Below the pieces are notes generated by a model. It saw only the letters and a program-made list of their open reading frames with translations, was not told the origin of the DNA and ran no database searches. DNA of 64,000 nt from Bog-159 sp050008575 (GTDB lineage: Bacteria > Acidobacteriota > Terriglobia > Bryobacterales > Bryobacteraceae), in NCBI GenBank assembly GCA_050008575.1, contig JBEKMJ010000022.1, forward strand, positions 59,051 through 123,050, read 5' to 3'. Positions 40,747 to 49,533 of the stretch are shown piece after piece; within the stretch, counting starts at the first letter, position 1, and each line of letters begins with the position of its first letter. A program made the position numbers and the translations under genes.

Positions 40747-42641
40747 CACCGTCGTGGGGCGGACCTCCAGGTCTGCGCGGGTCCTCCAGGACCCGCTCCA
40801 GGGCGGGTCCGGAGACCCGCCGCAGGACTGGAGTCCTGCCCCACTTTGCCGTGACCCTGGTTTGTTGCGCGGCCGCCTGCGCGCAAGACGATTCGCTCTT
40901 CACCAAGACCGACGCGATGGTCCCGATGCGCGACGGCGTGAAGCTGCACACGGTGATCTTCGCGCCGCGCGACGCCCACGAGCGATTGCCGATCCTGCTG
41001 GAACGCACGCCTTATGGCGCGATGGCCGATGAGCCGGCTTTGCGCGGGCGTTATGCGCATCTGATCGCCGATGGATACATCTTCGCGTTCCAGGATATCC
41101 GCGGGCGATTCAAGTCCGAAGGCCAGTTCACGATGCAGCGGCAGATGCGCGACAAGCGGGATGCCAAAGCCATCGACGAAAGCACGGATGCCTACGATAC
41201 TATCCAATGGCTGCTCGACAACGTGAAGGGACACAACGGACGCGCCGGTATGTTGGGGATATCTTACGGCGGCTGGCTGACCACCATGGCGTTGCTCGAT
41301 CCGCATCCCGCGCTGAAGGCAGCTTCCGAGCAAGCCTCGCCGGCGGATATGTTCCTGGGCGACGACTTCCATCATAACGGCGCGTTCCGGTTGAGTTATG
41401 GGTTCGAGTATGCCGCGCTGCTCGAGACAGCTAAAGAGACTAATACCAACTTCGCGTTTGACCGCGCGGACACTTATCAGTGGTATCTTGCTTTGGGCGC
41501 TCTGCCGAATGCCGATGAACGGTACTTGCACGGCAAGATGCCCACCTGGAACAACTTCGTCGAGCACCCGAACTACGACGAGTTCTGGCGGCAGCAAGCC
41601 TTTGCGCCGCATATAGGTGCGCCAAGAGTGCCGAATCTGAATGTGGCGGGCTGGTGGGACCAGGAAGACTTCTACGGGCCGGTGAAGATCTATGAGCTCT
41701 TCGAAAAGAACGATCCGGATCATTTGAACTACCTGGTGGCCGGCCCTTGGAACCACGGCGGATGGGCGCGCCGCGACGGCAGCAAGCTGGGCGAGATTTC
41801 CTTCGACAGCAACACGAGTAAGTACTTCCGCACGCAGATCGAAGCGCCCTGGTTCGCTTATTGGCTGAAGGACAAAGGCGCGCGCGACTTCCCCGAAGCG
41901 AAGATCTTTCAGACCGGGTCGAATCGCTGGGAGAGTTACGATTCCTGGCCGCCACGCAACGCGCAAAGCCGCAATTTGTATCTGCGCGAGAGTGGCGGGT
42001 TGTCGTTCGATCCGCCGGCGGCGGACGACGAGGCGTTCGACAGTTACATCTCCGATCCGGCGCACCCGGTGCCTTACAGGCATCGCCCGATCGGCCCGAC
42101 TTATCCCGGCGGTGGATGGCCGGCGTGGCTGGTGGAGGATCAGCGCTTCGTGGACAACCGTCCCGACGTGCTCACCTGGGAGACCGAGCCGCTGAAGAAC
42201 GATCTGAAGATCGCCGGCGATATTGCGGCCGAGCTATACTGCTCGACCACGGGCACGGATAGCGACTGGGTGGCGAAGCTGATCGACGTTTATCCGGAAT
42301 CCAATCCGGACGATCGCGCGCTCGAAGGATACGAGTTGATGATCGCGGACGAGATCCTGCGCGGCCGGTTTCGCGAGAGTTTCGAGCATCCCAAGGCCAT
42401 CGTACCGAATCGAGTGACGCCTTACCGCATCGACTTGCATAGCAACGATCACGCGTTCCTGAAAGGCCATCGCATCATGGTGCAGGTGCAAAGCACGTGG
42501 TTTCCGCTCTACGACCGCAACCCGCAAACGTTCGTCGAGAACATCTTCAAGGCGCATGCCGCGGACTACCAGGCGGCCACGCAGAAGGTGTTTCGATCGC
42601 GGACCTATCCGTCGCACGTGGTCCTGCCAGTGGCGCCGTAA
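40743..42641 (+). CDS. CocE/NonD-type X-Pro dipeptidyl-peptidase family hydrolase
   Basis: The 632-aa protein carries an S15/CocE alpha/beta-hydrolase domain (VPMRDGVKLHTVIFAPRDA; nucleophile elbow GISYGGWLTT; DHLNYLVAGPWNHGG with a likely catalytic His) and a C-terminal jelly-roll (PFAM X-Pro C-domain). It hydrolyses esters or amides of unknown type. The first 35 residues are encoded by a palindromic genomic repeat (40754-40845) and precede the signal-like segment FAVTLVCCAAACAQ, so the original start was probably replaced or extended. A GTG inside that segment is the alternative start. Confidence 0.85.
   Translation: MTPSWGGPPGLRGSSRTRSRAGPETRRRTGVLPHFAVTLVCCAAACAQDDSLFTKTDAMVPMRDGVKLHTVIFAPRDAHERLPILLERTPYGAMADEPALRGRYAHLIADGYIFAFQDIRGRFKSEGQFTMQRQMRDKRDAKAIDESTDAYDTIQWLLDNVKGHNGRAGMLGISYGGWLTTMALLDPHPALKAASEQASPADMFLGDDFHHNGAFRLSYGFEYAALLETAKETNTNFAFDRADTYQWYLALGALPNADERYLHGKMPTWNNFVEHPNYDEFWRQQAFAPHIGAPRVPNLNVAGWWDQEDFYGPVKIYELFEKNDPDHLNYLVAGPWNHGGWARRDGSKLGEISFDSNTSKYFRTQIEAPWFAYWLKDKGARDFPEAKIFQTGSNRWESYDSWPPRNAQSRNLYLRESGGLSFDPPAADDEAFDSYISDPAHPVPYRHRPIGPTYPGGGWPAWLVEDQRFVDNRPDVLTWETEPLKNDLKIAGDIAAELYCSTTGTDSDWVAKLIDVYPESNPDDRALEGYELMIADEILRGRFRESFEHPKAIVPNRVTPYRIDLHSNDHAFLKGHRIMVQVQSTWFPLYDRNPQTFVENIFKAHAADYQAATQKVFRSRTYPSHVVLPVAP
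40754..40845. repeat. Composite palindromic repeat overlapping the N-terminus of the hydrolase
   Basis: GTGGGGC (40754-40760) and GCCCCAC (40839-40845) are exact inverted ends. Between them lie hairpins of GACCTCCAGGTC, CGGGTCCTCCAGGACCCG, GCGGGTCCGGAGACCCGC and GGACTGGAGTCC. It is one of the cleanest complete elements in the window and is read through in frame from the overlapping ATG. Confidence 0.9.
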
Positions 42642-43438
42642 TGCCGCGCGTGCGCCTGGTTCACTGGAAGGCGGATGAGGCCGCGGCGATGCTGGCAGCC
42701 CTGCGCGCCGCCGGGCACGAGGTGGACTACGACGAAAAGGTAGACTCCGGCGGATTCCGCGGGATCCGCGCATCGCCGCCGGATGCGTTCGTCATCGACC
42801 TATCGCGGCTGCCGTCGCACGGGCGCGAGGTGGCTACATTCTTCCGGGGACAGAAGGCGACGCGGCGGATTCCGATTGTTTTCGTAGGCGGTGCGGCGGA
42901 GAAAGTGGAAGCGATCCGCAAGGTGCTGCCGGATGCGGTGTACACTGTGCCCGAGCGTTTGCGCTCCGCATTGCGCGCGGCGTGGGCCAGGCCGCGCACG
43001 GCGCTGCCCCACCCGATCGTCCCGGCGCAGATGATGGCACGTTATGCATCACGGAGCGCGGCGCAAAAACTCGGGATTCGCGAGGGCGCGACGGCGGCGG
43101 TGATCGATCCGCCACGGAATTACGCGAGCGTGATTGGGGAACTTCCGGCTGGAGCGGCGTTAGAGGAAACGGGAGGCAGCGCATGGCGCTGCCCCACCAC
43201 TCTCTGGTTCGTACACGATGCCGCGGCCTGCCGGGAGGCGCTGCCCGGTATGCGTCGGCTCGCCGCGCGCACAAAGCTCTGGATCCTGTGGCGCAAAGGC
43301 TCGGACGTGACGCAACCGTTCCTGCGGGAGTCCGCGGGCGCGGTGGGGCTGGTGGATTACAAGATCTGTGCGGTCGACGCGGTGTGGAGTGCCATGCTGT
43401 TCGCCCAGCGGAAAACAAATTTAACAAAAGCAGTTTGA
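42641..43438 (+). CDS. Receiver-like + DUF3052-like protein with inserted repeat
   Basis: The 265-aa product has an N-terminal response-regulator-like fold (VDYDEKVDSGG; DAFVIDLSRLPSHGREVATF; IPIVFVGGAAEKVEAIRKVL) but lacks an evident partner kinase or output DNA-binding domain. The C-terminal half resembles DUF3052 (RSAAQKLGIREGATAAVIDP and LWFVHDAAACREALPGM). A palindromic repeat module at 43175-43197 is translated in frame as GGSAWRCPT between them. ATG 42641 overlaps the previous stop. Function unknown. Confidence 0.7.
   Translation: MPRVRLVHWKADEAAAMLAALRAAGHEVDYDEKVDSGGFRGIRASPPDAFVIDLSRLPSHGREVATFFRGQKATRRIPIVFVGGAAEKVEAIRKVLPDAVYTVPERLRSALRAAWARPRTALPHPIVPAQMMARYASRSAAQKLGIREGATAAVIDPPRNYASVIGELPAGAALEETGGSAWRCPTTLWFVHDAAACREALPGMRRLAARTKLWILWRKGSDVTQPFLRESAGAVGLVDYKICAVDAVWSAMLFAQRKTNLTKAV
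43175..43197. repeat. Palindromic repeat module inside the receiver-like gene
   Basis: GGCAGCGC-ATG-GCGCTGCC followed by CCAC is the same module as in the 39-nt tandem array, including the CTGCCCCAC end. It sits in frame in the coding sequence. Confidence 0.8.
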
Positions 43439-43467
43439 ACTTACGCCAGGATTCTTATTCTCATCCG

Positions 43468-43508
43468 AACTGGAGGGCGGGCAATTCCGCCCCCTCCAGT
43501 TGGTTTTC
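43468..43508 (+). terminator. Intrinsic-terminator-like hairpin
   Basis: AACTGGAGG (43468-43476) pairs with CCTCCAGTT (43493-43501), and inner GCGG with CCGC, leaving a 2-nt bulge and 6-nt loop. TGGTTTTC follows. It lies 30 nt after the receiver-like gene stop and separates it from the glyoxalase-fold gene. Confidence 0.55.
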
Positions 43509-43551
43509 GACGGTGCCCCACGCGAGCGCGAAAGGTGGTACGGGTGACGTT

Positions 43552-44442
43552 ATGCGTTACCTCGTACCGTTATTCGTTGCGTTTGTAGGCTGCGCGCAGG
43601 AACGCCCGCCCATCGTGGGAGTCGCGCACATCGGACTCAAGACCAACGATATGGCCGCGGCCCGCCTCTTCTATGGCCACGAACTTGGCTTTCAGGAGCC
43701 GTTCACGATCGACAAGCCTACCGGCGGTTTGATGTTGACTTATTTCAAGGTCAACGATCATCAGTACATTGAGGTGTTCCCGGAGTTGAAGAGCGAGACG
43801 GAAGACCGGCTCTCACACATCGCCTTTGAAACCACCAATATCCAACAACTGCGCGATTATCTGGCGAGCAAAGGCGTGAAAGTGCCCGACACTGTTCCCG
43901 CGGGCCGCGACGGCAACCTCAGCATGATGCTAAAAGATCCGGATGGCCATAACGTGGAATTCGTGGAGTATCGTTCGGGTTCGCTGCATACCAGGAATTT
44001 CGGCAAGTTTCTGCCGGCCACGCGCGTCTCCACGCACATCATCCACGTGGGCGTGACGGTCGCGGACCAGGCCGCCGCCGACAGCTTCTACAAGGACATT
44101 CTCGGGTTTCATGAGTTCTGGCACGGCGGGATGAAGGACGACCGCACGGACTGGGTGGATATGCGGGTGCCGGATGGCAGCGACTGGCTGGAGTACATGC
44201 TGAACGTACACGATCCTTCGCCGCGCACGCTGGGCGTGATGCATCATCTGGCGCTGGGGGTGTTAGACGTACAGGCGGGTTACCGGCTGGTGTCGTCGCG
44301 CGGACTGAATCCGGAGAAGCCTAAGATCGGGCGGGACGGGAAATGGCAGCTTAATTTGTACGATCCGAATGGCACGCGGGCGGAGTTGATGGAGATGAAG
44401 CCGGTGGAGAAGCCGTGCTGTTCGCCGATGCTGGATAAGTAG
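43552..44442 (+). CDS. Exported double VOC (glyoxalase/dioxygenase fold) protein
   Basis: The 296-aa product has a short signal with a lipobox-like VGC (MRYLVPLFVAFVGCAQ). Two VOC domains follow: VAHIGLKTNDMAAARLFYGH, DPDGHNVEFVEY; and IIHVGVTVADQAAADSFYKD, DPNGTRAELMEM. His/Glu metal ligands appear at the expected ends of strands. It may be a dioxygenase- or glyoxalase-like enzyme, or a binding protein, outside the cytoplasm. The ATG at 43552 is used; AAAGGTGG is about 12 nt upstream. Confidence 0.85.
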   Translation: MRYLVPLFVAFVGCAQERPPIVGVAHIGLKTNDMAAARLFYGHELGFQEPFTIDKPTGGLMLTYFKVNDHQYIEVFPELKSETEDRLSHIAFETTNIQQLRDYLASKGVKVPDTVPAGRDGNLSMMLKDPDGHNVEFVEYRSGSLHTRNFGKFLPATRVSTHIIHVGVTVADQAAADSFYKDILGFHEFWHGGMKDDRTDWVDMRVPDGSDWLEYMLNVHDPSPRTLGVMHHLALGVLDVQAGYRLVSSRGLNPEKPKIGRDGKWQLNLYDPNGTRAELMEMKPVEKPCCSPMLDK

Positions 44443-44462
44443 AAGAGCGGAAACTGGCCTTT

Positions 44463-44626
44463 GTGGGGCAGGCTCGCAGCCTGCGGCGGCCTCGTAGGCC
44501 GCCTGCCTCGAAGGTCTGGCTGGCTTATGCAGGGCTTGGTGGCATAGGCTTCAGCCTGTGGAGGCGAGCTTCGCTCGCCTGCGCTGGCAAGAGTGCCAGC
44601 GCGGCAGGCACGAGTGCCTGCGCCAC
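44463..44626. repeat. Palindromic repeat cluster between convergent genes
   Basis: It starts with GTGGGGC and contains GCAGGCTCGCAGCCTGC, GGCGGCCTCGTAGGCCGCC, AGGCTTCAGCCT, GGCGAGC-TTC-GCTCGCC, GCGCTGGCAAGAGTGCCAGC and GGCAGGCACGAGTGCC hairpins. It lies between convergent stops (44442 plus, 44630 minus) and could act as a bidirectional transcription block. Confidence 0.8.
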
Positions 44627-44629
44627 GAT

Positions 44630-46300
44630 TTACCTGACTTCACCCACGAAGACTCCGTAGGGCGGCAACTTTATATTAGTAAGTGGAATTTCGGCCTGGC
44701 CGGCATCCGTTGCGGCGAGCGGGTGCGCCGTTGTGCCGGAGATACCTTGCGCACTGAGGTCGAAACTTACGGTTTGCGGGGCGCCGGTGAAGTTGCACGC
44801 CACGACAACCGATGCGCCGACGCTCTTTCTCAGCCATGACAACACGCTGTTATCCTGCACGTTCAGCATGACGTGCGCGCCGTCGCGTAGCGCGGGATGC
44901 GCGGCGCGAAGCTGGATGAGCCGGCGGTACCACTCCAGCGGCGAAGCGGGCTGCCGCGATTCGGTTTGCACATTCACGGTGGTGAAGTTCGGCGGGACCG
45001 GCAGCCACGGCGTCCCCGTGGTGAACCCGGCGTTGCGGGTGACGTCCCACTGCATGGGCGTGCGCTCGCCGTCGCGGCCTTTGTCCTTGGGCCAGCCGGT
45101 CAGGCCAACCGGGTCCTTCACGTCTTCCTTGCGGGTGGGCGGTGTGGTCACCATGCCGATCTCCTGGCCGTAATACATCATGGCCACGGAGCGGCTGGCC
45201 AGCAGCACGGCCGCGATCACGCGCGCGATGGCATCGTTATGCCGGCCGTCGCCGTAGCGATCCCAGCTCCGCGTATTATCGTGATTGTCGAACACAAATA
45301 ACGGCAGGTTGCCATCGAGCTGTGTTTCGGCTTCGGCGATTTTGGCGCGGAACTGGCCCACATCCAACTTGTTGATGAAGCCTACTTGCGTATCCATGGG
45401 AAGCTGCAGCTCGTCGTTATGCGCGCCGTACATCTTGCGCAGGTCGGCCACGCTTTCCAGATAAGTTTCTCCGATCAGGACGCGATCCGGGAATTCATCG
45501 GCCACCTTGCGCAGCTCGCGCAGCACGTCGTGCACCTCGGGCAGATTGTTGGTCAGCGTCTCTCCCATGTTCGGATCGCCGTAGGCGTTTGTGCCGGCGC
45601 GCAGCGGCTCGTCCGCCAGCTTTGGATCTTCGAACAGCGTGGTGATGGCGTCCAGCCGGAAGCCGTCGACACCTTTGCGCAGCCAGAACCGGATCATGTC
45701 GTAAATCGCTTTGCGGACTGCGGGATTGCGCCAATTCAGATCCGGCTGCGCGGCGTAAAACTTGTGGTAATACCATTGGCCGGTGTGGGGATCGAACTTC
45801 CATGCGGAATGCCCGAAATCCGATTGCCAGTTGTTGGGCGGCTGGCCGGGCGCTTTACCGTCGCGCCAGATATACCAGTCGCGCTTCGCATTGGCGCGCG
45901 AACTTTGGGACGCGACGAACCACTTGTGCTTGTCGGAGGTGTGGTTCAGGACCAGGTCCATGACGATGCGGATGCTGCGTCGATGCGCTGCACGCACGAG
46001 GCGGTCGAAGTCGGTCATAGTCCCGTATTGCGGATCAATGGCTTCGTAGTTGGAGATGTCGTAGCCGAAATCGACCTGCGGGGAGGGGTAGAGGGGACTG
46101 AGCCAGATCGCGTTCACGCCGAGCGACTGCACGTAGTCCAGGCGCTGTGCGATGCCTTTCAGGTTGCCGATGCCGGAGCCGTCGCTGTCTTGAAAGCTGC
46201 GCGGATAGATTTCGTAGATGAGGGCGTGCTTCCACCAGGGTTCGGGGGATTGTGCGGCGAGGCTGGCGAGGGCGGAGAAGAGCAAGAGAGAAGTCTTCAT
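44630..46300 (-). CDS. Exported GH13 alpha-glucosidase/oligo-1,6-glucosidase
   Basis: The 556-aa enzyme has a signal peptide (MKTSLLLFSALASLAAQ) and a GH13 barrel: LIYEIYPRSFQDSDGSGIG (region of oligo-1,6-glucosidases), VMDLVLNHTSDKH, GFRLDAITTL (nucleophile Asp), RVLIGETYLES (acid/base Glu) and FVFDNHDNTRS (transition-state Asp). All three catalytic carboxylates are present. It cleaves alpha-glucosidic bonds of short glucans or disaccharides in the periplasm. It is a single gene; a repeat cluster follows its stop. Confidence 0.95.
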   Translation of the reverse strand: MKTSLLLFSALASLAAQSPEPWWKHALIYEIYPRSFQDSDGSGIGNLKGIAQRLDYVQSLGVNAIWLSPLYPSPQVDFGYDISNYEAIDPQYGTMTDFDRLVRAAHRRSIRIVMDLVLNHTSDKHKWFVASQSSRANAKRDWYIWRDGKAPGQPPNNWQSDFGHSAWKFDPHTGQWYYHKFYAAQPDLNWRNPAVRKAIYDMIRFWLRKGVDGFRLDAITTLFEDPKLADEPLRAGTNAYGDPNMGETLTNNLPEVHDVLRELRKVADEFPDRVLIGETYLESVADLRKMYGAHNDELQLPMDTQVGFINKLDVGQFRAKIAEAETQLDGNLPLFVFDNHDNTRSWDRYGDGRHNDAIARVIAAVLLASRSVAMMYYGQEIGMVTTPPTRKEDVKDPVGLTGWPKDKGRDGERTPMQWDVTRNAGFTTGTPWLPVPPNFTTVNVQTESRQPASPLEWYRRLIQLRAAHPALRDGAHVMLNVQDNSVLSWLRKSVGASVVVACNFTGAPQTVSFDLSAQGISGTTAHPLAATDAGQAEIPLTNIKLPPYGVFVGEVR

Positions 46301-46319
46301 GAGGAATAGTTGAGCATAA

Positions 46320-46342
46320 AGAGCTTTCAGCTTTCAGCTCTC
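46320..46342. repeat. AGCTTTCAGCT low-complexity repeat
   Basis: GAGCTTTCAGCTTTCAGCTC between the GH13 start and the permease stop repeats the AGCTGAAAGCT words seen at 11898-11937. Confidence 0.45.
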
Positions 46343-46346
46343 AGCT

Positions 46347-49052
46347 TTATTCGTAGCGCAATGCGGGGAGCGGGTCGGCGCTGGCGGCGCGGAGGGCAGG
46401 CGGGAGAACGGCGGCGATGGCGGCGATCAGGATGCACGCGATTGGGGCGGCCAGGGTCTGTAAATCGGCTGGTGTGACTTCGAATAACTGTGACGCGAGA
46501 TAGCGGGCGAGGCCGAGGCCGGCGGCAATTCCGAAAGCAACTCCGGCAATCACCGGCAGCGCGGCGCCGGAAACGATCAGACGCACGGCCGCCGGGCGGC
46601 TGGAACCCAGCGCGATGCGGATGCCGATCTCGCGCGTGCGGCGGACCGCGGCGTAGTTGACGACACCGTACAGTCCGACAGCGGCCAGCAGCAGGGCGAC
46701 CACGGAGAAGAAGCCCGCGAGTAGCGCGAGCAGGCGCTCGGAGATCGTCGTGTTATCGATTTGGGATGCCAACAGGATGCTGCCGCGAACCGTCAACGTG
46801 GGCGCGGCGGTTTCGATTTGCTTGCGCAGCCAGGGGACCAGGGACGCTGCGCGGGATGCGGTTCGGATATTGAGCGTGGCGCCGGCCGCGTCGCGTAGCG
46901 GAGTATACATCGACGGCCCCGCAGGCTCGCGCAGATTGTTATAGCGGATATTGGCGACCACTCCGACGATGCGCTGCGGGACGGGATCGGGATCGTCGGT
47001 CAGCTTGTCGAAGGTTTGGCCGATGGGGTTTTGGCCGGGGTAGAACTTGTCGACGAAGGCTTGGTTGACGATCACCGCGGGGGAGTGCGCCGCGATTTCT
47101 TCGGGGAGGAAGTCGCGTCCGGCGATCCAGCGGATCTGCATGGCGCTAAAAAATCCCTCCGAGACGGGGGCCTCGACCGGACGGACGGTTTCGTTGGTGC
47201 GTCCGGGCAGGCGGATGACGGGCGTCATGATCCAGACCAGGGCGCCGCCCATAGGCCGCTGTTGCGACAGACTGGCGGATTGGACAGCGGGGAGACGGCG
47301 GAGATAGGCGAGCAGTTCCGCGCCGGAGCCGGGGCGATGGCCTTCGGGATTGCGGGGCGCCAGGTCGAACAGAATGACGTTGTCGCGGGCAAAGCCGAGA
47401 TCGACCGCGGTGAGCTTGCGGAAGGAGAGCAGCAAAAGTCCGGAGAGGAAGAGCACGGCTACGCTGAAGCCGACCTGGGCGGCCAGCAGCCAGCGGAGCG
47501 ATCCGCCGCGGCCGGAGTTCTGCGTGCCGCCGGCTTTGAGAGCGTCGCTTGGGGAAGCGGAAGACGCGCGCAACGCGGGGACGACGCCGAACACAAGCGC
47601 CGTGAGCAGGCTCAGGACGACGGCGAAGGCGAGCGTCCGTGCGCCGGGACCGGCGTCCAGCCAGGCAGGGAATTCGGTGGGGCCGAGTTGCACGACGAGG
47701 GAGGGCACCACGAGGGCGGCGAAGAGGAGTCCGAGCGCGCAGGACGCGGCGGCCAGTTGTGCGCTCTCGATGAGCAGTTGTTGGATCAGACGGCGGCGGG
47801 ACGCGCCGAGCGATAGGCGCAGGGCCATCTCGGCGGCCCGGGCGGAGGCGCGGGCGAGCATGAGATTCGCGACGTTGGAACAGGCCACCAGCAGCAGCAG
47901 CGCGCAGATCAGCGCCAGGATCAAGAGCGGCCGGCGGAACTGGAGGCGGAACAGCGAGTCGCGGCCGGTGGAGGCGTCGCGGATGCGGAGCGGCGCATCG
48001 GTGAACTGGCGGAGTTGGTCTCCGTGGAGATTGCGGGGCGGGTTGATGCGGACGCGCTCGCGCAGGAAATTGGTGAAGACGGCTTGCAGGGGATCGCGCA
48101 GCGGCGCAGGATCGCCGCCCGCATGGAGGCGGCCCCAAACGTTGACGATGCCGGCATCGGGATCGGCTAGCTCGCGGGAATCGGCTGCGGCCCGGAGCGG
48201 GACCCAGAGATCGGTCAGATAGCCGGGCTGCACGCCGCCGAATGGACCAGCCGCCACGCCGACGATTTGGAATTGCTTGCGTCCGATGGCGACCCAGCGT
48301 CCGATGGCGGAGGGACTGGCGCCGAAGCGGCGGCTCCAGAACGCGTAGCTGAGGACGGCGATGGGATGGACGGCGGCAAGGGAATCGTCGGCGGGCTGGA
48401 TGAGCCGCCCGCGGGCGGGCTTAACGCCGAGGACCCGGAAGCCGTCGCCGGACATGGATTCGGCGCGGACATTCTCGCTCGCGCCCGCGGCATCGTCGAA
48501 CAGCGCCGGCTGCAGCCCGGCGGAGAGGCGCATGGCGAACATGTCCGCATGGCCGCTCGCGGCTTCACGGAGAAGTTCGTATTGCGCGTAGCTGAAGGAG
48601 TCCGACTCGCGGGGCTGGTTGTCGGGGCTGAAGAAAGCCGGCATGACGTGCGCGACGTCGATGAGTTGGCGGGACGCAGGGAGCGGGAGCGGCCGGAAGA
48701 CGAGCGCATCGATCAGGGCGAACGCGGCCGTACAAGCGCCGATGGCGAGGGCCAGGGAGGCGACGGCGGCCAAACTGGCGGTGCGGTGTTTGGCGAGCAT
48801 GCGGAAGCCGAAGCGGAAGTCGCGCAGGAGGGCATTTAGCCAGGCGGCGGACTTCACGTCGTAGCTGGACTCGCGAAGGCTGAGCCGGTTGCCGAGTTGC
48901 CGGCGAGCGCGGAACTCGGCTTCGGAGCGGGGCAAACCGCCGCGAACCAGGTCGGCTATGCGTTGGTCTAGGTGGAACTGGAGTTCATCGTCGAGGGCGG
49001 CGGCGGTGCGTCCGGGGAGAAGAGCGTTGGCGATGCGTGAAATCCAGGACAT
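46347..49052 (-). CDS. ADOP-type ABC permease (MacB/FtsX, two permease halves)
   Basis: The 901-aa protein has the acidobacterial N-terminal extension (ALDDELQFHLDQRIADLVRGG), a first TM helix (ASLAAVASLALAIGACTAAF), a MacB periplasmic domain, FtsX permease block, then a second periplasmic and permease half ending LRAASADPLPALRYE. This is the ADOP (acidobacterial duplicated orphan permease) pattern, where no dedicated ATPase gene is adjacent. It lies 16 nt after the PadR gene on the same strand. The transported substrate is unknown; tolerance to a small molecule is a typical guess. Confidence 0.93.
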   Translation of the reverse strand: MSWISRIANALLPGRTAAALDDELQFHLDQRIADLVRGGLPRSEAEFRARRQLGNRLSLRESSYDVKSAAWLNALLRDFRFGFRMLAKHRTASLAAVASLALAIGACTAAFALIDALVFRPLPLPASRQLIDVAHVMPAFFSPDNQPRESDSFSYAQYELLREAASGHADMFAMRLSAGLQPALFDDAAGASENVRAESMSGDGFRVLGVKPARGRLIQPADDSLAAVHPIAVLSYAFWSRRFGASPSAIGRWVAIGRKQFQIVGVAAGPFGGVQPGYLTDLWVPLRAAADSRELADPDAGIVNVWGRLHAGGDPAPLRDPLQAVFTNFLRERVRINPPRNLHGDQLRQFTDAPLRIRDASTGRDSLFRLQFRRPLLILALICALLLLVACSNVANLMLARASARAAEMALRLSLGASRRRLIQQLLIESAQLAAASCALGLLFAALVVPSLVVQLGPTEFPAWLDAGPGARTLAFAVVLSLLTALVFGVVPALRASSASPSDALKAGGTQNSGRGGSLRWLLAAQVGFSVAVLFLSGLLLLSFRKLTAVDLGFARDNVILFDLAPRNPEGHRPGSGAELLAYLRRLPAVQSASLSQQRPMGGALVWIMTPVIRLPGRTNETVRPVEAPVSEGFFSAMQIRWIAGRDFLPEEIAAHSPAVIVNQAFVDKFYPGQNPIGQTFDKLTDDPDPVPQRIVGVVANIRYNNLREPAGPSMYTPLRDAAGATLNIRTASRAASLVPWLRKQIETAAPTLTVRGSILLASQIDNTTISERLLALLAGFFSVVALLLAAVGLYGVVNYAAVRRTREIGIRIALGSSRPAAVRLIVSGAALPVIAGVAFGIAAGLGLARYLASQLFEVTPADLQTLAAPIACILIAAIAAVLPPALRAASADPLPALRYE

Positions 49053-49068
49053 GGGCGAGCCTTGTTGT

Positions 49069-49395
49069 TCAGGCCTGTTCGAGGACTTGGCCGATGGCTG
49101 CGGCGATGGATGTCCAGCGGAGTTCTTCGTCGGTTAGCTGCTGGCGGCCGGCCGGCGTGAGTTTGTAGACGCGGGCGCGGCGGTTGTTTTCGGTGGTGGT
49201 CCACTGGGCGCGGATCCAGCCGCATTCTTCCAGGCGATGGAGGGCCGGATAAAGGGATCCCTCCTCGACGCGGAGCAGGCTGGAGACGGCTTCGATTTGC
49301 GCGGTGATGCCGTAGCCGTGCAGGGGGCCGCGGCGGTCGAGGATCTTGAGCACCAGGAGGGGGAGGGAGCCTTGCAGCGCGTCTTGTTTCGGCAT
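49069..49395 (-). CDS. PadR family transcriptional regulator
   Basis: The 108-aa protein is a PadR winged helix: LPLLVLKILDRRGPLHGYGI, VEEGSLYPALHRLEECGWI, and RARVYKLTPAGRQQL, with a short C-terminal helix (PadR-s1/ADOP-associated type). It should repress its own operon with the ADOP permease. A candidate operator overlaps its start. Confidence 0.95.
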   Translation of the reverse strand: MPKQDALQGSLPLLVLKILDRRGPLHGYGITAQIEAVSSLLRVEEGSLYPALHRLEECGWIRAQWTTTENNRRARVYKLTPAGRQQLTDEELRWTSIAAAIGQVLEQA

Positions 49396-49428
49396 AGTAA
49401 GATATCTCAGTAAGAAAGCTTAGTATGC
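49391..49428. promoter_or_regulatory. Candidate PadR operator/promoter
   Basis: Two direct AGTAAGA copies at 49396-49402 and 49409-49415 flank the palindrome AGATATCT, with imperfect outer arms CATAGTA and TAGTATG. It covers the PadR start codon and the expected promoter, suiting autorepression. Confidence 0.45.
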
Positions 49429-49533
49429 GGCATTTGGAAGGGGAAGTCAAGGGATACTTCGGGAACCGCTCTCTGACGGACGGTCGCGGCTCGACGGCGG
49501 ATCCTGTTAGAATAAGTCCCAAGGAGTTTGCGC

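Noticed and set aside
40398..42083. Minus-strand frame of over 500 codons across MscS and the hydrolase
   Set aside because: No recognisable motif. The opposite strand has complete MscS and S15/CocE domains.
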